Assembly: GCA_025937785.1 (NCBI GenBank) | Contig: JAICQQ010000007.1 | Location: 26,225-90,224 of the forward strand | Length of the DNA stretch: 64,000 nucleotides | Direction: 5' to 3' | From: Polyangiaceae bacterium | GTDB taxonomy: Bacteria; Myxococcota_A; Polyangia; Polyangiales; Polyangiaceae | Shown: positions 1 to 7,923 of the stretch, one piece after another | Layout: every line of letters begins with the position of its first letter | Position numbering within the stretch: position 1 is the stretch's first letter | The notes under the pieces: generated by a model | Told to the model about the DNA's origin: nothing | Seen by the model: the letters and a program-made list of their open reading frames with translations, nothing else | Database searches by the model: none | Made by a program: the position numbers and the translations under genes

Positions 1-896
1 CCATGGATGAGCAACGTGGGGATGGGCGCGCAGTTGTTGCCGAACTCCGAACCCGCGACGGGGGCAACCGCGCGCAAGATCCCGTCGCGCTGGCAGTGGA
101 ACTCGGTCGTAAACTGCGCGCCCGACGAGTGCCCCGTGGCGAATACGCGGCTGGTGTCGACGCAATAGTCGTTGAGCAAACGCTCGTGGAGCGCCTCGAC
201 GCGACCGATGTTGGTGCTGAGCTGTCCGGTCCAGTCGTTCCCCGAGCTCTTCGGGTAGGCCATGATGTACGTGGCTTCGAGGTCGCTGTCTTGCGTGCGA
301 GCGTCAGTCTGGCGAAAGTCGGTGTTGGTGCGGCCGGCGCCGTGCAAACCGAAGATGAGCGGAATGGGGGTGGTGCCGTCGTAGCTCGGCGGGAAGGTAA
401 CGATGTACTCGTTGGCGACGTTCAGCGTCGCGGGCGGGTCGCTCGGCGTGCCGCAGCCGTCGCTTGGCATGGCATCGGCGGCGCCCGAGGTGCTGGTCTC
501 GCTGCCGCTAGACGTCGCGCCGCCAGCGCCCGCTGTCGTCGCCGAGGCGGTCGTGGCGTCGCCCGTGGTGACGCTGGCACTCATGCCCGTGGTGCTGCTG
601 GAGGACGACACGTTGCTCGACGAGCCAGTGGTCGCGCTCGTGGTGGATGCCGCCGCTGTCGCGCTCGACGTGGCCGTGTGCGTCGTCGACGCGCTGCTGC
701 TCGTCGTCGCGGTAGGACCTGACGAGGCAGTGACGGTCACGCTGGCCTGCGTGCCCGTCTCGGTGGCGGAAGGCGCGGGATCTGGATCACTGCACGCAGG
801 CAGCGCCACCAAGAGCGCGCTGGCCACGAACTTGCGGGAACGCGGACGGGGACGAGTGGGGCGGACAGGGGCAGGCTGCAGGAAAGTACGACGCAT
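1..896 (-). CDS. Esterase lipoprotein, PHB depolymerase/LpqC-like (3' end outside window)
   Basis: The gene reads leftward off the window edge; 298 codons are visible and no stop is reached. From ATG 894-896 it has an Arg-rich start, a hydrophobic stretch and a lipobox LPAC with Cys at about residue 35, so it is probably an outer-membrane or periplasmic lipoprotein. A Ser/Thr/Ala linker of about 110 residues follows. The folded part begins near residue 150 with LIFGLHGAGRTNTDFR, typical of the alpha/beta-hydrolase oxyanion region, and the nucleophile elbow GHSSG lies near residue 254. This fits the polyhydroxybutyrate depolymerase/feruloyl esterase (LpqC) family; the substrate cannot be told. 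The Asp and His of the triad are beyond the edge. The plus-strand open frames here are antisense shadows. Confidence 0.8.
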   Translation of the reverse strand, partial: MRRTFLQPAPVRPTRPRPRSRKFVASALLVALPACSDPDPAPSATETGTQASVTVTASSGPTATTSSSASTTHTATSSATAAASTTSATTGSSSNVSSSSSTTGMSASVTTGDATTASATTAGAGGATSSGSETSTSGAADAMPSDGCGTPSDPPATLNVANEYIVTFPPSYDGTTPIPLIFGLHGAGRTNTDFRQTDARTQDSDLEATYIMAYPKSSGNDWTGQLSTNIGRVEALHERLLNDYCVDTSRVFATGHSSGAQFTTEFHCQRDGILRAVAPVAGSEFGNNCAPIPTLLIH

Positions 897-1385
897 GGGC
901 TAATGGTCGATCGACGCGATCGGAGTGGTGCGGACAGGGGTCATGCAGTGAAACTGCTGATAGCCCACCCGCCATTTTCAAGTGGTGGCGGTCGCCGAGG
1001 CGAGAAAGTGGTCTCGAGATGGTATCGGAGATCGCACTGAATTCCCACGCACCCGCAGCGTGATCACCCGGGCCACGTGTTGGGACGGCCCCCCACGTGG
1101 AACGCTGCGACCGAGCTGCGATGCCAGCGGGTCCGGGCGTCCGGAACCGCGCGGACAGCGCTGTTCGGCCGCGGAACGGAGCGTTTTGTCTGCCGCGACA
1201 ATCGTGTGTTGGTGACGCGGCCTAGATGCGCGATAAGCTTTCATCGAGCCATGATCCATCCAGCATTCGTCGTCGACGGACGCTTCAGCGGGGCGCGATG
1301 AGCGTCGTACCTGGCCGGTCGCGGAGCCTCTTGCTGCGAACGTGCGGCTGCACGAACACGTGTGCGAGCTAGCGTGCAACTAGGG
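897..1385. other. Intergenic region, 489 bp, between divergent genes
   Basis: No supported gene. Short open frames on both strands lack recognisable protein features. The region must hold the promoters for the esterase lipoprotein to the left and for ECF module 1 to the right. I see no clear sigma-70 or sigma-54 hexamers. Confidence 0.5.
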
Positions 1386-2465
1386 ATGACCGTGCGTCGC
1401 ACCGTGCTTCTTGCGATCTGCCTGTGGCTCGTTGCGAGCCAGGTGTCTGCGCAAGACGCGGTACCCGTGGCGTTGACTTACTCCGCGCCCGCGAGTTGCC
1501 CGACACAGGGGCGTTTCATCACGCGCCTCCGAATGCACACTCAGCGCGTGCTGCTGTCGAATGCGGCGGATGCCCTCACGCTGCAGGTGGCCATCGTGCG
1601 GTCGGGTCATGGGTTCGCTGGAACGCTCGAGGTGGCTCAACAGGGGCGACCGCCGGGTACCCGCACCTTCGAAGGCGTGGATTGTCCCGACGTGGTGTGG
1701 GCGCTCGCGTTGAGCGCGGCGCTGAGCATCGATCCCCAAGCGAACCTGACGGTGATGTCGGAGGACGAGCTGAGCGAAGCCGATGGCGCCTCCTCCACGA
1801 CTGGCGCGGCCAACACCACGCAGGATCCAGCGTCGGACGCAGCCGACGGCGCGGACGGCGAGGCGACTTCTCGCGGGCAGACGGGCAGCGGAGCGAGCCA
1901 GCCAGCGTTTGGCCGCGTGCCCCCCCCGACCGAAGCCGCTGGGGAAGCGGCACTCTGGTCGATCGGCCCCGTGCTTTCGGTGAGCTTCGCTTTCGAACCG
2001 AAGGCCGCGGTGGGTGGAGGTGTCGTCGCCGCTGTACGGGACACGAGTGGGCGCCAGCTGCTCCCGCTAGAGTTCGCGTTGAGGCTCGAGTACCTCGGGA
2101 CGAGGCTCACGCGTGGCGCTGATCCGTTGAAGATCGACTGGTGGTCGGCGAACTTGCTGGCGTGCCCGCTGCGCGCCGGTGCAGGTCCCACGCTGCTCGT
2201 GTGTGGAGTGGGTCAAGCAGGGTTGATTCGCGCTGAAGGTGTAGAGGTCGAGCAAGCCGCGGCCGTTTCGCGCGGCTTCTACTCCGTGGGGCTCGCTCTC
2301 TGGGCCCGCGTGCCGCTGAGCGATCATTGGGAACTTTTTGGCGTGGCGGACTTCAAGCTACCGCTGGTCGATCGAGCCTTCGCCCTGGGGCCTGGCTTGG
2401 AAGTGGTTTCGAGTTCCCGACCGGCGGGGGCGAGCGTCTCGGTGGGTGCTCTCTACGGATTCTGA
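1386..2465 (+). CDS. Secreted protein with N-terminal Cys domain and barrel-like C-terminus (ECF module 1)
   Basis: A 359-residue protein of unknown function. ATG 1386 is chosen because it gives a clean Sec signal peptide (hydrophobic core LLAICLWLVA, cleavage after VSA). A small N-terminal domain with YSAPASCP and a later VDCPDV pair of cysteines spans residues 28-120. A Ser/Ala/Gly-rich linker follows to about 195, then a C-terminal part of alternating glycine and aromatic strands ending in ALYGF. The terminal Phe is what outer-membrane barrels use as an assembly signal, so an outer-membrane location is likely but not proven. The N-terminal domain resembles the protein at 47155-48180 (FSAPAEC, VQSGAG, DADC). 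An ECF sigma gene follows directly, as in the second copy. Confidence 0.7.
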   Translation: MTVRRTVLLAICLWLVASQVSAQDAVPVALTYSAPASCPTQGRFITRLRMHTQRVLLSNAADALTLQVAIVRSGHGFAGTLEVAQQGRPPGTRTFEGVDCPDVVWALALSAALSIDPQANLTVMSEDELSEADGASSTTGAANTTQDPASDAADGADGEATSRGQTGSGASQPAFGRVPPPTEAAGEAALWSIGPVLSVSFAFEPKAAVGGGVVAAVRDTSGRQLLPLEFALRLEYLGTRLTRGADPLKIDWWSANLLACPLRAGAGPTLLVCGVGQAGLIRAEGVEVEQAAAVSRGFYSVGLALWARVPLSDHWELFGVADFKLPLVDRAFALGPGLEVVSSSRPAGASVSVGALYGF

Positions 2466-2578
2466 CAGCCGTACTGGCAATCGGGTGATCAAGGTTGGTG
2501 TTTGCGGCAATTACCAGGTCATGCCAGGATCCGAGCTTGCCTGGTGGGATCACCCGCCCATTGCATCGAGCAGGTTCT

Positions 2579-3118
2579 TTGCCCAAAGCCCTGACAGAAC
2601 GACAAGAACGTTTGCGCGCTATGGTGGGTGAACATGGCACTTTCGTCGCGCGCACGTTGCGCAACCTCGGTGTTCCGGCCCGTGAGCTCGATGACTGTGT
2701 GCAACGCGTCTACATCGTTGCCGACCGCAGGCTCAACGACATCCGTCCCGGGTGTGAGCGGGCCTTTCTGTTTCGTTCGGCTGCGCACATTGCGGCGCAC
2801 GCCCGCCGTAGCCTGGCCCGCAAGCGCGAGGTGCTGGAAGAAGATCCGCACCCGCTCCGCGCTCCGCCGTTTCAGCCCGACGAGTTGACACAGCGCAAAC
2901 AGTTTCGCGAGTTGCTCGACTCCGTCTTGAACAGCATGAGCGAAGAGCTGCGCAGTGTCTTCATCTTGCACACCTTCGAAGAGCTGACGATGGCGGAGAT
3001 CGCAGAGTTGCTCGAGCTCCCGCCCGGTACCGTGGCTTCGCGGCTGCGTCGCGCCCGCGGCATGTTCCGCGATCGCATCGAGGCGCTCAAGGCTGGCGCG
3101 ACTCAGGAGAGCGCGTGA
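2579..3118 (+). CDS. ECF-type RNA polymerase sigma factor (module 1)
   Basis: An extracytoplasmic-function sigma factor of about 179 residues. Region 2 is visible as GVPARELDDCVQRVY, and region 4 has an HTH with TMAEIAELLELPPGTVASRL followed by RRAR. Only regions 2 and 4 are present, as expected of ECF factors. The start is uncertain: TTG 2579 has GAGCAGG just upstream, but TTG 2495 (207 residues) and ATG 2621 (165 residues) are possible. The gene lies between the secreted protein that ends at 2465 and the TPR protein, whose ATG 3118 overlaps this stop by one base (TGATG). It probably directs transcription in response to an envelope signal; its targets are unknown. Confidence 0.85.
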   Translation: MPKALTERQERLRAMVGEHGTFVARTLRNLGVPARELDDCVQRVYIVADRRLNDIRPGCERAFLFRSAAHIAAHARRSLARKREVLEEDPHPLRAPPFQPDELTQRKQFRELLDSVLNSMSEELRSVFILHTFEELTMAEIAELLELPPGTVASRLRRARGMFRDRIEALKAGATQESA

Positions 3119-3852
3119 TGGATCCACTGCTTCATCCGCAAGACTCCGAGATCGAGGCGCAGTTGCTGGCTGCTGGACGTGACGTGAGTCTTTCTCCGGC
3201 AGCTCAGGCGCGCCTCTTGGGGGTGCTCGGTGCCAGCGCGGGCGTGACCGCGGCGGGCGAAGCTGCTGCCAGCACTGGCTTCGTCGGAAAGCTGTTGGCG
3301 AGCAAAGGCATCCTGGCCGCCGCATCCGTGGTCTCGATCGGCGCCATTGGTGCGGGCGTATACTTCGCACAACGCGCACGAGTGACAGAGGCAGTGAGCG
3401 ATCGACCGCCCCTCAGCCGTGCTGCGGAACCTGCGCATGTCGCGACGCCGGCGAGCGACACCCCCGCTATCGAAAGCGCAGGCAGCGCCGACGACGGTGT
3501 GGTCGCGACCGAGCCAACGCCTGCGTCCGTCGACAAGCCGGCGGCTCAGCCACGCCCCACCGCACGGAAGCCTGCCGCCGACGCCCACGCAAGCCTACGT
3601 GACGAGCTCGCCTTGGTCGAAGCAGTCAGCCGCGCGACGAAGGCCGGCAATGGCGCACTCGCCCTTTCGCAGTCGCTCGAGTACAAGCGCCGGTTCCCCC
3701 GGGGCAAGCTGGCGCTCGAGGCGCAGGTGTTGCACATCGAAGCCCTCGCGCTGGCCGGCAATCGCGCCGAAGCGTCGAGGCTTGCGCAAAGCTTCCTCAA
3801 GCGCTACCCGGATAGTCCCGTGGCGGCTCGCATCCGCCGCTTCGCTCATTAG
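3118..3852 (+). CDS. Single-pass membrane protein with C-terminal TPR-like domain (sigma partner, module 1)
   Basis: A 244-residue protein translationally coupled to the sigma factor (TGATG). The N-terminal 65 residues are probably cytoplasmic. One hydrophobic segment near residues 66-82 (ILAAASVVSIGAIGAGVYFA) anchors it, a Pro/Ala-rich linker follows, and the last 85 residues form one to two TPR-like hairpins (SLEYKRRFPRGKLALEAQ, SFLKRYPDSPVAARIR). The position after an ECF sigma gene and the topology suggest an anti-sigma or sigma-tethering role, but no ZAS/HxxxCxxC zinc motif is present, so a classical zinc anti-sigma is unlikely. Counterparts with the same plan lie at 34907-35842 and 48823-49701. 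Confidence 0.75.
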   Translation: MDPLLHPQDSEIEAQLLAAGRDVSLSPAAQARLLGVLGASAGVTAAGEAAASTGFVGKLLASKGILAAASVVSIGAIGAGVYFAQRARVTEAVSDRPPLSRAAEPAHVATPASDTPAIESAGSADDGVVATEPTPASVDKPAAQPRPTARKPAADAHASLRDELALVEAVSRATKAGNGALALSQSLEYKRRFPRGKLALEAQVLHIEALALAGNRAEASRLAQSFLKRYPDSPVAARIRRFAH

Positions 3853-3879
3853 CGCTCGGTAGCGTCACCGGGTGAGGCA

Positions 3880-3901
3880 GGGCGCAATCGAGTGAGCGCC
3901 C
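3880..3901 (+). terminator. Hairpin after ECF module 1
   Basis: GGGCGC and GCGCCC flank a 10-nt loop, 28 bases after the stop of the TPR gene. There is no T-tract, so termination is only a guess. Confidence 0.3.
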
Positions 3902-4176
3902 GCACGCGGGGCTACGAGGACGCTGAGCGCACGAGGTTTGAACAAAGCCGGCTTCCCGGCGTCGCCCGCCTCCCCACGACGCTGCCCTGGCATCGCCACG
4001 GCTCGGAAACGAGGAGGCGACGCACACATCCGCATTCGGATCCGTCGGATCCGCACACAGGTCGCTAACCACAAAGGAAAGCGCACAGCGACCCGCACGT
4101 AGCGGGCCGGGGCGTGACCGGCCGAGCGGGGCGGTTCATTGAAGACCCGCCCAGCTCAGCCTGGATCAGCGCGTGC
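3902..4176. other. Intergenic region between convergent genes
   Basis: About 275 bases with no supported gene, between ECF module 1 and the RRM gene. Besides the hairpins listed separately (4105-4123 and 4129-4152) I see nothing specific. Confidence 0.4.
4105..4152 (-). terminator. Two hairpins after the RRM gene
   Basis: GGCCGG/CCGGCC (4105-4123, 7-nt loop) and GGGCGG/CCGCCC (4129-4152) lie just beyond the stop of the leftward RRM gene at 4177. The nearer one is well placed to end that transcript. Neither has a strong U-tract. Confidence 0.35.
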
Positions 4177-4611
4177 CTACCAGCGTTCGCCGCGTTCACC
4201 GCGACGACGGCTCCCGCCGCCGCCACCGCCGCCGCGACCGCCGCGACCACCGCCGCCGCCGCCACCGCCGCCGCTGCGACCACCACGGCCACCGCCACCG
4301 CCGCCACCGCCGCCACTGCGGCCGCCGCCGCCACCGAAGCCACCGCCGCCACCGCCACGCGGTGCGCGCTCTTGGGCTTCATTCACGACGAGGGTGCGCC
4401 CATCGAGTTCGGAGTTGTTCATCTCCTGAATCGCGTTCTGCGCGGCTGCTTCTTCTTCGAAGGTTACGAAGCCGAAACCGCGTGAGCGCCCCGTCTCCCG
4501 ATCCGTAATGACTTTGGCATCTTCGACTGTGCCGAAGCGTTCGAAAGCAGCCCGCAAGCCATCGTCATCCGTGTTCCAGCTAAGGCTGCCTACAAAAAGT
4601 CGTCTACCCAT
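4177..4611 (-). CDS. RRM-type RNA-binding protein with glycine-rich tail
   Basis: A 144-residue RNA-binding protein. The single RRM occupies residues 1-80: RNP2 is RLFVGSL and RNP1 is RGFGFVTF, both complete with their aromatic residues. The last 50 residues are almost only Gly with scattered Arg and Ser (RGG-like), as in bacterial and cyanobacterial cold-induced RNA-binding proteins. ATG 4609-4611 is the family start; the open frame runs further upstream but encodes nothing RRM-like there. An AGGAG lies about 15 bases upstream. The likely role is RNA chaperoning or post-transcriptional control in the cytoplasm. The 3' half of the gene is so GC-rich that its opposite strand shows spurious long open frames. 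Confidence 0.93.
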   Translation of the reverse strand: MGRRLFVGSLSWNTDDDGLRAAFERFGTVEDAKVITDRETGRSRGFGFVTFEEEAAAQNAIQEMNNSELDGRTLVVNEAQERAPRGGGGGGFGGGGGRSGGGGGGGGGRGGRSGGGGGGGGGRGGRGGGGGGGSRRRGERGERW

Positions 4612-4987
4612 TTTTCGTTTCTCTATCTCCTGAATGGCAGCGCACGTCTTCGGCGCTGCCCGCCACCGTCGCGGGGAGTTCGGCCGTATTACACACTCTA
4701 GGACGTTGGCGATTCCTACTTTCGAAGTTCTCGACATACCCCAGCTGGTCCTCCGGGGCGACACAAAGAATCGACCCAAGTGCGTCGAAAGTTAAGTCGC
4801 TCAGGGCTGGGGGCGCTGGCCCGCAAGGGTTTGTCCACAGTTTGAAGGGGTGCTGTCAGGCGCGAGATGAGCTGCCCGGGCCAGACGAGCCCTTGATTAC
4901 GGTCCAGCTGGAAACCGGTGCGACCCCGGGTGCGAAATCCCAGGGGGAGGCCGTCGCGACCCACCGTGGGTCGTGAGCGTGAGGCGC
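4612..4987. other. Intergenic region, 376 bp
   Basis: No supported gene. It holds the leader of the RRM gene and, at 4957-4973, a palindrome CGACCCAC/GTGGGTCG that matches the repeat family filling 63558-64000. Minus-strand open frame 4716-4964 has no protein-like features. Confidence 0.45.
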
Positions 4988-6232
4988 TCAGAACCAGCGA
5001 TCCGGTGCTGCCGACTGCAGTGTGTGAGCCGGCGCATCGCCTGGCGCCAAGTTACCGCTGAGCCATGTGGCGAGCTTCTCGAGCAACGCCAGGCCGAGCC
5101 ACGGATGCGAATGCGCGAGCTGCAGCAGCGCTTGCCCTTCGAGTGCCAGGACTCGCGAGGGTGTGCGAGCGCGCAGCGTGGCCCCTGCAGCTCTCCGGCA
5201 CAACAGCGTTCCCGTACCCACGTGCCCGCCCGGACCCAGCACCGTGATCACTTGGTCGTCCTTGGAGACCTCTACGGCGCCGTCCGCGACGATCCACAGC
5301 GTCGCGTTGGGCTCGCCCTGGCTCACCAGGGTTTCGCCAGTTCCGCACAAGCGCACCTCGAAGGCGCTGCGCACCTGCTCGAGCTGCACTAGCGGGAGCG
5401 AGTGGAACAAGAAGATCCCCGCGAGCGCGTCGTTGTCGTAGAGACTGTCGCGTCGCGGCTCCGGCAACTCCGGAGTGGGGTCATCGACTTCGACCACGAC
5501 CGCGGTGATGTTGTCGTGGCCGCCGGCCTCGTTAGCGAAGGCGATGAGGTGATCGGGGATCTTTCCCGGATCGTTTGCGCCTAGCGACGCGCTGAGCCAG
5601 TCCAGATTGGGGACGTACTCGCTCAGGCCGTCCGAGCACAGCAGGAACCTATCTCCCGAGAATACCTCGAACCCGAGCGTGTCGATCTGGACCGCGGGTT
5701 GGCTGCCGATGCAACGCGTGAGCACGTTCGAGTACATGTGCTTCTTGGCGTCCTCGTGTTTCAAGTAACCCGAGCGCACGAGCTCCGCGGAGAACGTGTG
5801 GTCCGTAGTCATTTGGTAGGTTTGGCCGCCGCGGTGCAGGTAGAGGCGGGTGTCGCCGACGTGCGCCAGCGTGGCGCGGTTCCCCGTCACCAAAAGTAGG
5901 GTCAGCGTGCACCCCATACCCGAATACTCCGACGACGAGGTCGCCAATCGATACACCTCGGCACAGGCGTGTTCGACCGCGGTGCGACCGATGTCCACCA
6001 AGCGCGCCGCTTCGACGACCCCGCCGTTCTGCCCTGCGAGCTCTTCGCGCGCGCCCTTCACGTGCTCGACCACAGCGTTGATGGCGGTTTCGGCCGCGAC
6101 CTCACCCGCGGCGTGACCGCCCATGCCGTCGCTCACGACGTACAGACCTAACTCGTCATCGATGACGTAGCGATCCTCGTTCTGGCTTCGCTTCTGACCG
6201 ACGTCGGAGTTCCCTCGTCCGAGCGCTTGCAT
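4988..6232 (-). CDS. PP2C-type protein phosphatase fused to a cyclic-nucleotide-binding domain
   Basis: A 414-residue cytoplasmic protein. Residues 1-245 are a PPM/PP2C Ser/Thr phosphatase: NED in RSQNEDRYV, DGMGGH in VSDGMGGHAAGE, GDTRLYL, LCSDGLSEYV and GGHDNITAVVVEVD supply the metal-binding aspartates. Residues 290-414 form a cNMP-binding (CRP-like) beta-roll (ETLVSQGEPNATLWIV, GPGGHVGTGTL). It probably reverses Ser/Thr kinase phosphorylation, with activity tuned by a nucleotide or by the regulatory fold alone. ATG 6230-6232 is chosen because the PP2C homology starts at once; the frame is open upstream to 6373. The gene to the right on the same strand encodes a membrane protein. Confidence 0.88.
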   Translation of the reverse strand: MQALGRGNSDVGQKRSQNEDRYVIDDELGLYVVSDGMGGHAAGEVAAETAINAVVEHVKGAREELAGQNGGVVEAARLVDIGRTAVEHACAEVYRLATSSSEYSGMGCTLTLLLVTGNRATLAHVGDTRLYLHRGGQTYQMTTDHTFSAELVRSGYLKHEDAKKHMYSNVLTRCIGSQPAVQIDTLGFEVFSGDRFLLCSDGLSEYVPNLDWLSASLGANDPGKIPDHLIAFANEAGGHDNITAVVVEVDDPTPELPEPRRDSLYDNDALAGIFLFHSLPLVQLEQVRSAFEVRLCGTGETLVSQGEPNATLWIVADGAVEVSKDDQVITVLGPGGHVGTGTLLCRRAAGATLRARTPSRVLALEGQALLQLAHSHPWLGLALLEKLATWLSGNLAPGDAPAHTLQSAAPDRWF

Positions 6233-6389
6233 CGGTGTAGCCTGGGAGAGCGGACTGCCGATGTCTACGAGAACGAGGCGACGGGGTCGCGCCGCCCCAC
6301 GCTGTGGGCGATCGCTCGGGCGCCCATGACCGTCGGGCCGGCTGGCGTCGTCGCTGCTGCAACCGAGCGGCACTCAGCCGCTCGTGCCG

Positions 6390-7202
6390 TCAGGGCGCGA
6401 GGGCCTCTGCGGCGAGCTGGCGCTGGCGTTCTGCACGGCTCTCGAGCTCCTTGCGCCGTAACTCGGACCAGTACTCGGCGGGTAGATCGGGGAAACGCCC
6501 GACCGAGGGACCGCGCAAGCGAGCTTCCTCGTCGAGTGCCGTCTCATCGCCAGCGGCGGGCGGCAGCCACTGACCATGAGCGTTCCTGCGGGCTGCGGGC
6601 GCGTCTGTCGTGGTTGCCTCAGGGGAGGCGAAGTCGTTGGCACGCGCTGGTGATGGCGCGGAGCCACGATCGACGGTGTCCGTTAGGGGCTGCGCGGCGG
6701 CTTCGGTGGGCGCCTGCGGCGCCGTGGCTGGAGAGCGCGCGTAGCTGAAGAGGAACACCGCTGCCGCGGCGCCCAGCAGCAGCAAAATTCCAGCGCGCAG
6801 GCCCGCCCGCGATTCACCGGGTCTGGAGCCAGGGGGGAGCACCGCTAGATCTTCCTCGCTGAGCTCCGTTTGCGGCAGCGCTACCGGTGCCAGCGTTTCG
6901 GGGTGACCGACCGAAGCAGGCGCGAGGGGCGGGGCGGACTTGGAAGGACTTGGCCGCAATTCGTCTGCGAGCCACATCGCCAACGACGGCGGAGCACTCA
7001 CGACATGATCGTCTCCGGTCGCGTCGCGGTCGCTGCCGTCTCCAAAAAGGTCTGCGGTTTCGTGCCTGGCGCCATGACCCACGAAAGGAGTGTCGTCCCC
7101 CTCGCTCTGGTCGTCGTGTTCCGTGCCCTCGAACTCCGAATCGTTCAGGGGTAGCTCGTCCGCTCCGCCCACGGTCTCTTGATTCTCTTTTGCCATAGCC
7201 AT
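6390..7202 (-). CDS. Single-pass membrane protein, unknown function
   Basis: A 270-residue protein with no recognised domain. The N-terminal 135 residues are acidic and poorly structured (SEFEGTEHDDQSEGDD); one transmembrane segment GILLLLGAAAAVFLFSY lies near residues 138-155; a low-complexity Ala/Pro stretch and a charged C-terminal helix (ELRRKELESRAERQRQLA) follow. No signal peptide, so the N-terminus is probably cytoplasmic. ATG 7202 and ATG 7196 are both possible; AGCAGG is close upstream. It is 157 bp from the PP2C gene on the same strand, and the two may be co-transcribed, which would allow it to be a phospho-regulated envelope protein; this is inference. Confidence 0.7.
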   Translation of the reverse strand: MAMAKENQETVGGADELPLNDSEFEGTEHDDQSEGDDTPFVGHGARHETADLFGDGSDRDATGDDHVVSAPPSLAMWLADELRPSPSKSAPPLAPASVGHPETLAPVALPQTELSEEDLAVLPPGSRPGESRAGLRAGILLLLGAAAAVFLFSYARSPATAPQAPTEAAAQPLTDTVDRGSAPSPARANDFASPEATTTDAPAARRNAHGQWLPPAAGDETALDEEARLRGPSVGRFPDLPAEYWSELRRKELESRAERQRQLAAEALAP

Positions 7203-7557
7203 TCCGCCTGCTGGATCGCGCCTTTCCACCGGACCCGCCCGGCAAGTATAACCCACGCTGGCGGCGCACGCCCGCACGGTTCCGATCTCTCCCTGAGCCG
7301 TTCCGAGGGCGCCGCCCTCCGCGCTGTGATTGTCACGCGGTCGGTCTCCCGGCGCCTGGCGCTTGGCCTGCGGGTGCTCGACAAGGCGGGACGGATCGCG
7401 CCTGCCACCGAAAGTGACGCAGCGAAAGGCGTGTCCTTTCAAGCGCGACTGGGTTCTATCAGTGTCGCTAAAAATCGAGGCACCGCGCGCATGGAACTTT
7501 GGCGGGTGCGTGCTCTTGTCGCTCCGGGGCCCGGCGGCCGGGTTATCGTCGGCGATT

Positions 7558-7875
7558 CATGCATTCGCCCCCTTCCTGGTTCGTCGCGCTGAGCTCCGCA
7601 GCACGGTGGTCGCTTGGACCCAATCTGGTGCTGCCGCGGAGTATTACGCGTTTCCCAGCGGAGTGGCGACGGCAGTCTGGGGTCGCCGTTTTCGCTGTTC
7701 CAGGCGTCCAACACCGCCCAGGCGGGTGACACGGTGTACTTTGAGGGGCGGCGTCTATGCCGGAACGCTGCGTCCCGCCATTCGGGGACGAGCGGGGCAT
7801 GGATCACTTTCGCTGCCTACCCCGGTGAGCTACCCATCTTCGACGGCGCAGGAAGCGGCGGTACGGCGCGCTTTA
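7558..7875 (+). pseudogene. Right-handed beta-helix (polysaccharide lyase-like) relic, frameshifted
   Basis: No single frame is open through this stretch, but consecutive frames spell a typical N-terminus of a secreted parallel beta-helix protein: SGAAAEYYAFPSGVATA, then SPFSLFQASNTAQAGDTVYF, then GGVYAGTLRP, then SGTSGAWITFAAYPGELPIF and DGAGSGG. At least three frame changes are needed. The order and spacing match the YYVSPSG...GDTVY...G.Y.G...G..ITF.AYPGE.P..DG pattern of pectate-lyase-like and alginate-lyase-like proteins. The rest of the helix is missing; an intact gene begins at 7924. The remaining bases of the 7203-7923 gap hold no feature I can support. Confidence 0.7.
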
Positions 7876-7923
7876 CACCCCGGGAAGCGTTCGTCGATAC
7901 TGATCGCCTCACCCCAGGGCTCC

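Noticed and set aside
3..903. Long plus-strand open frames over the first 900 bases
   Set aside because: They are antisense shadows of the esterase lipoprotein gene, which has a signal peptide, lipobox and GHSSG.
4780..4987. Possible tRNA or small RNA
   Set aside because: No cloverleaf with TTCGA-type T-loop or consistent stems could be drawn; only a palindrome of the right-edge family is present.
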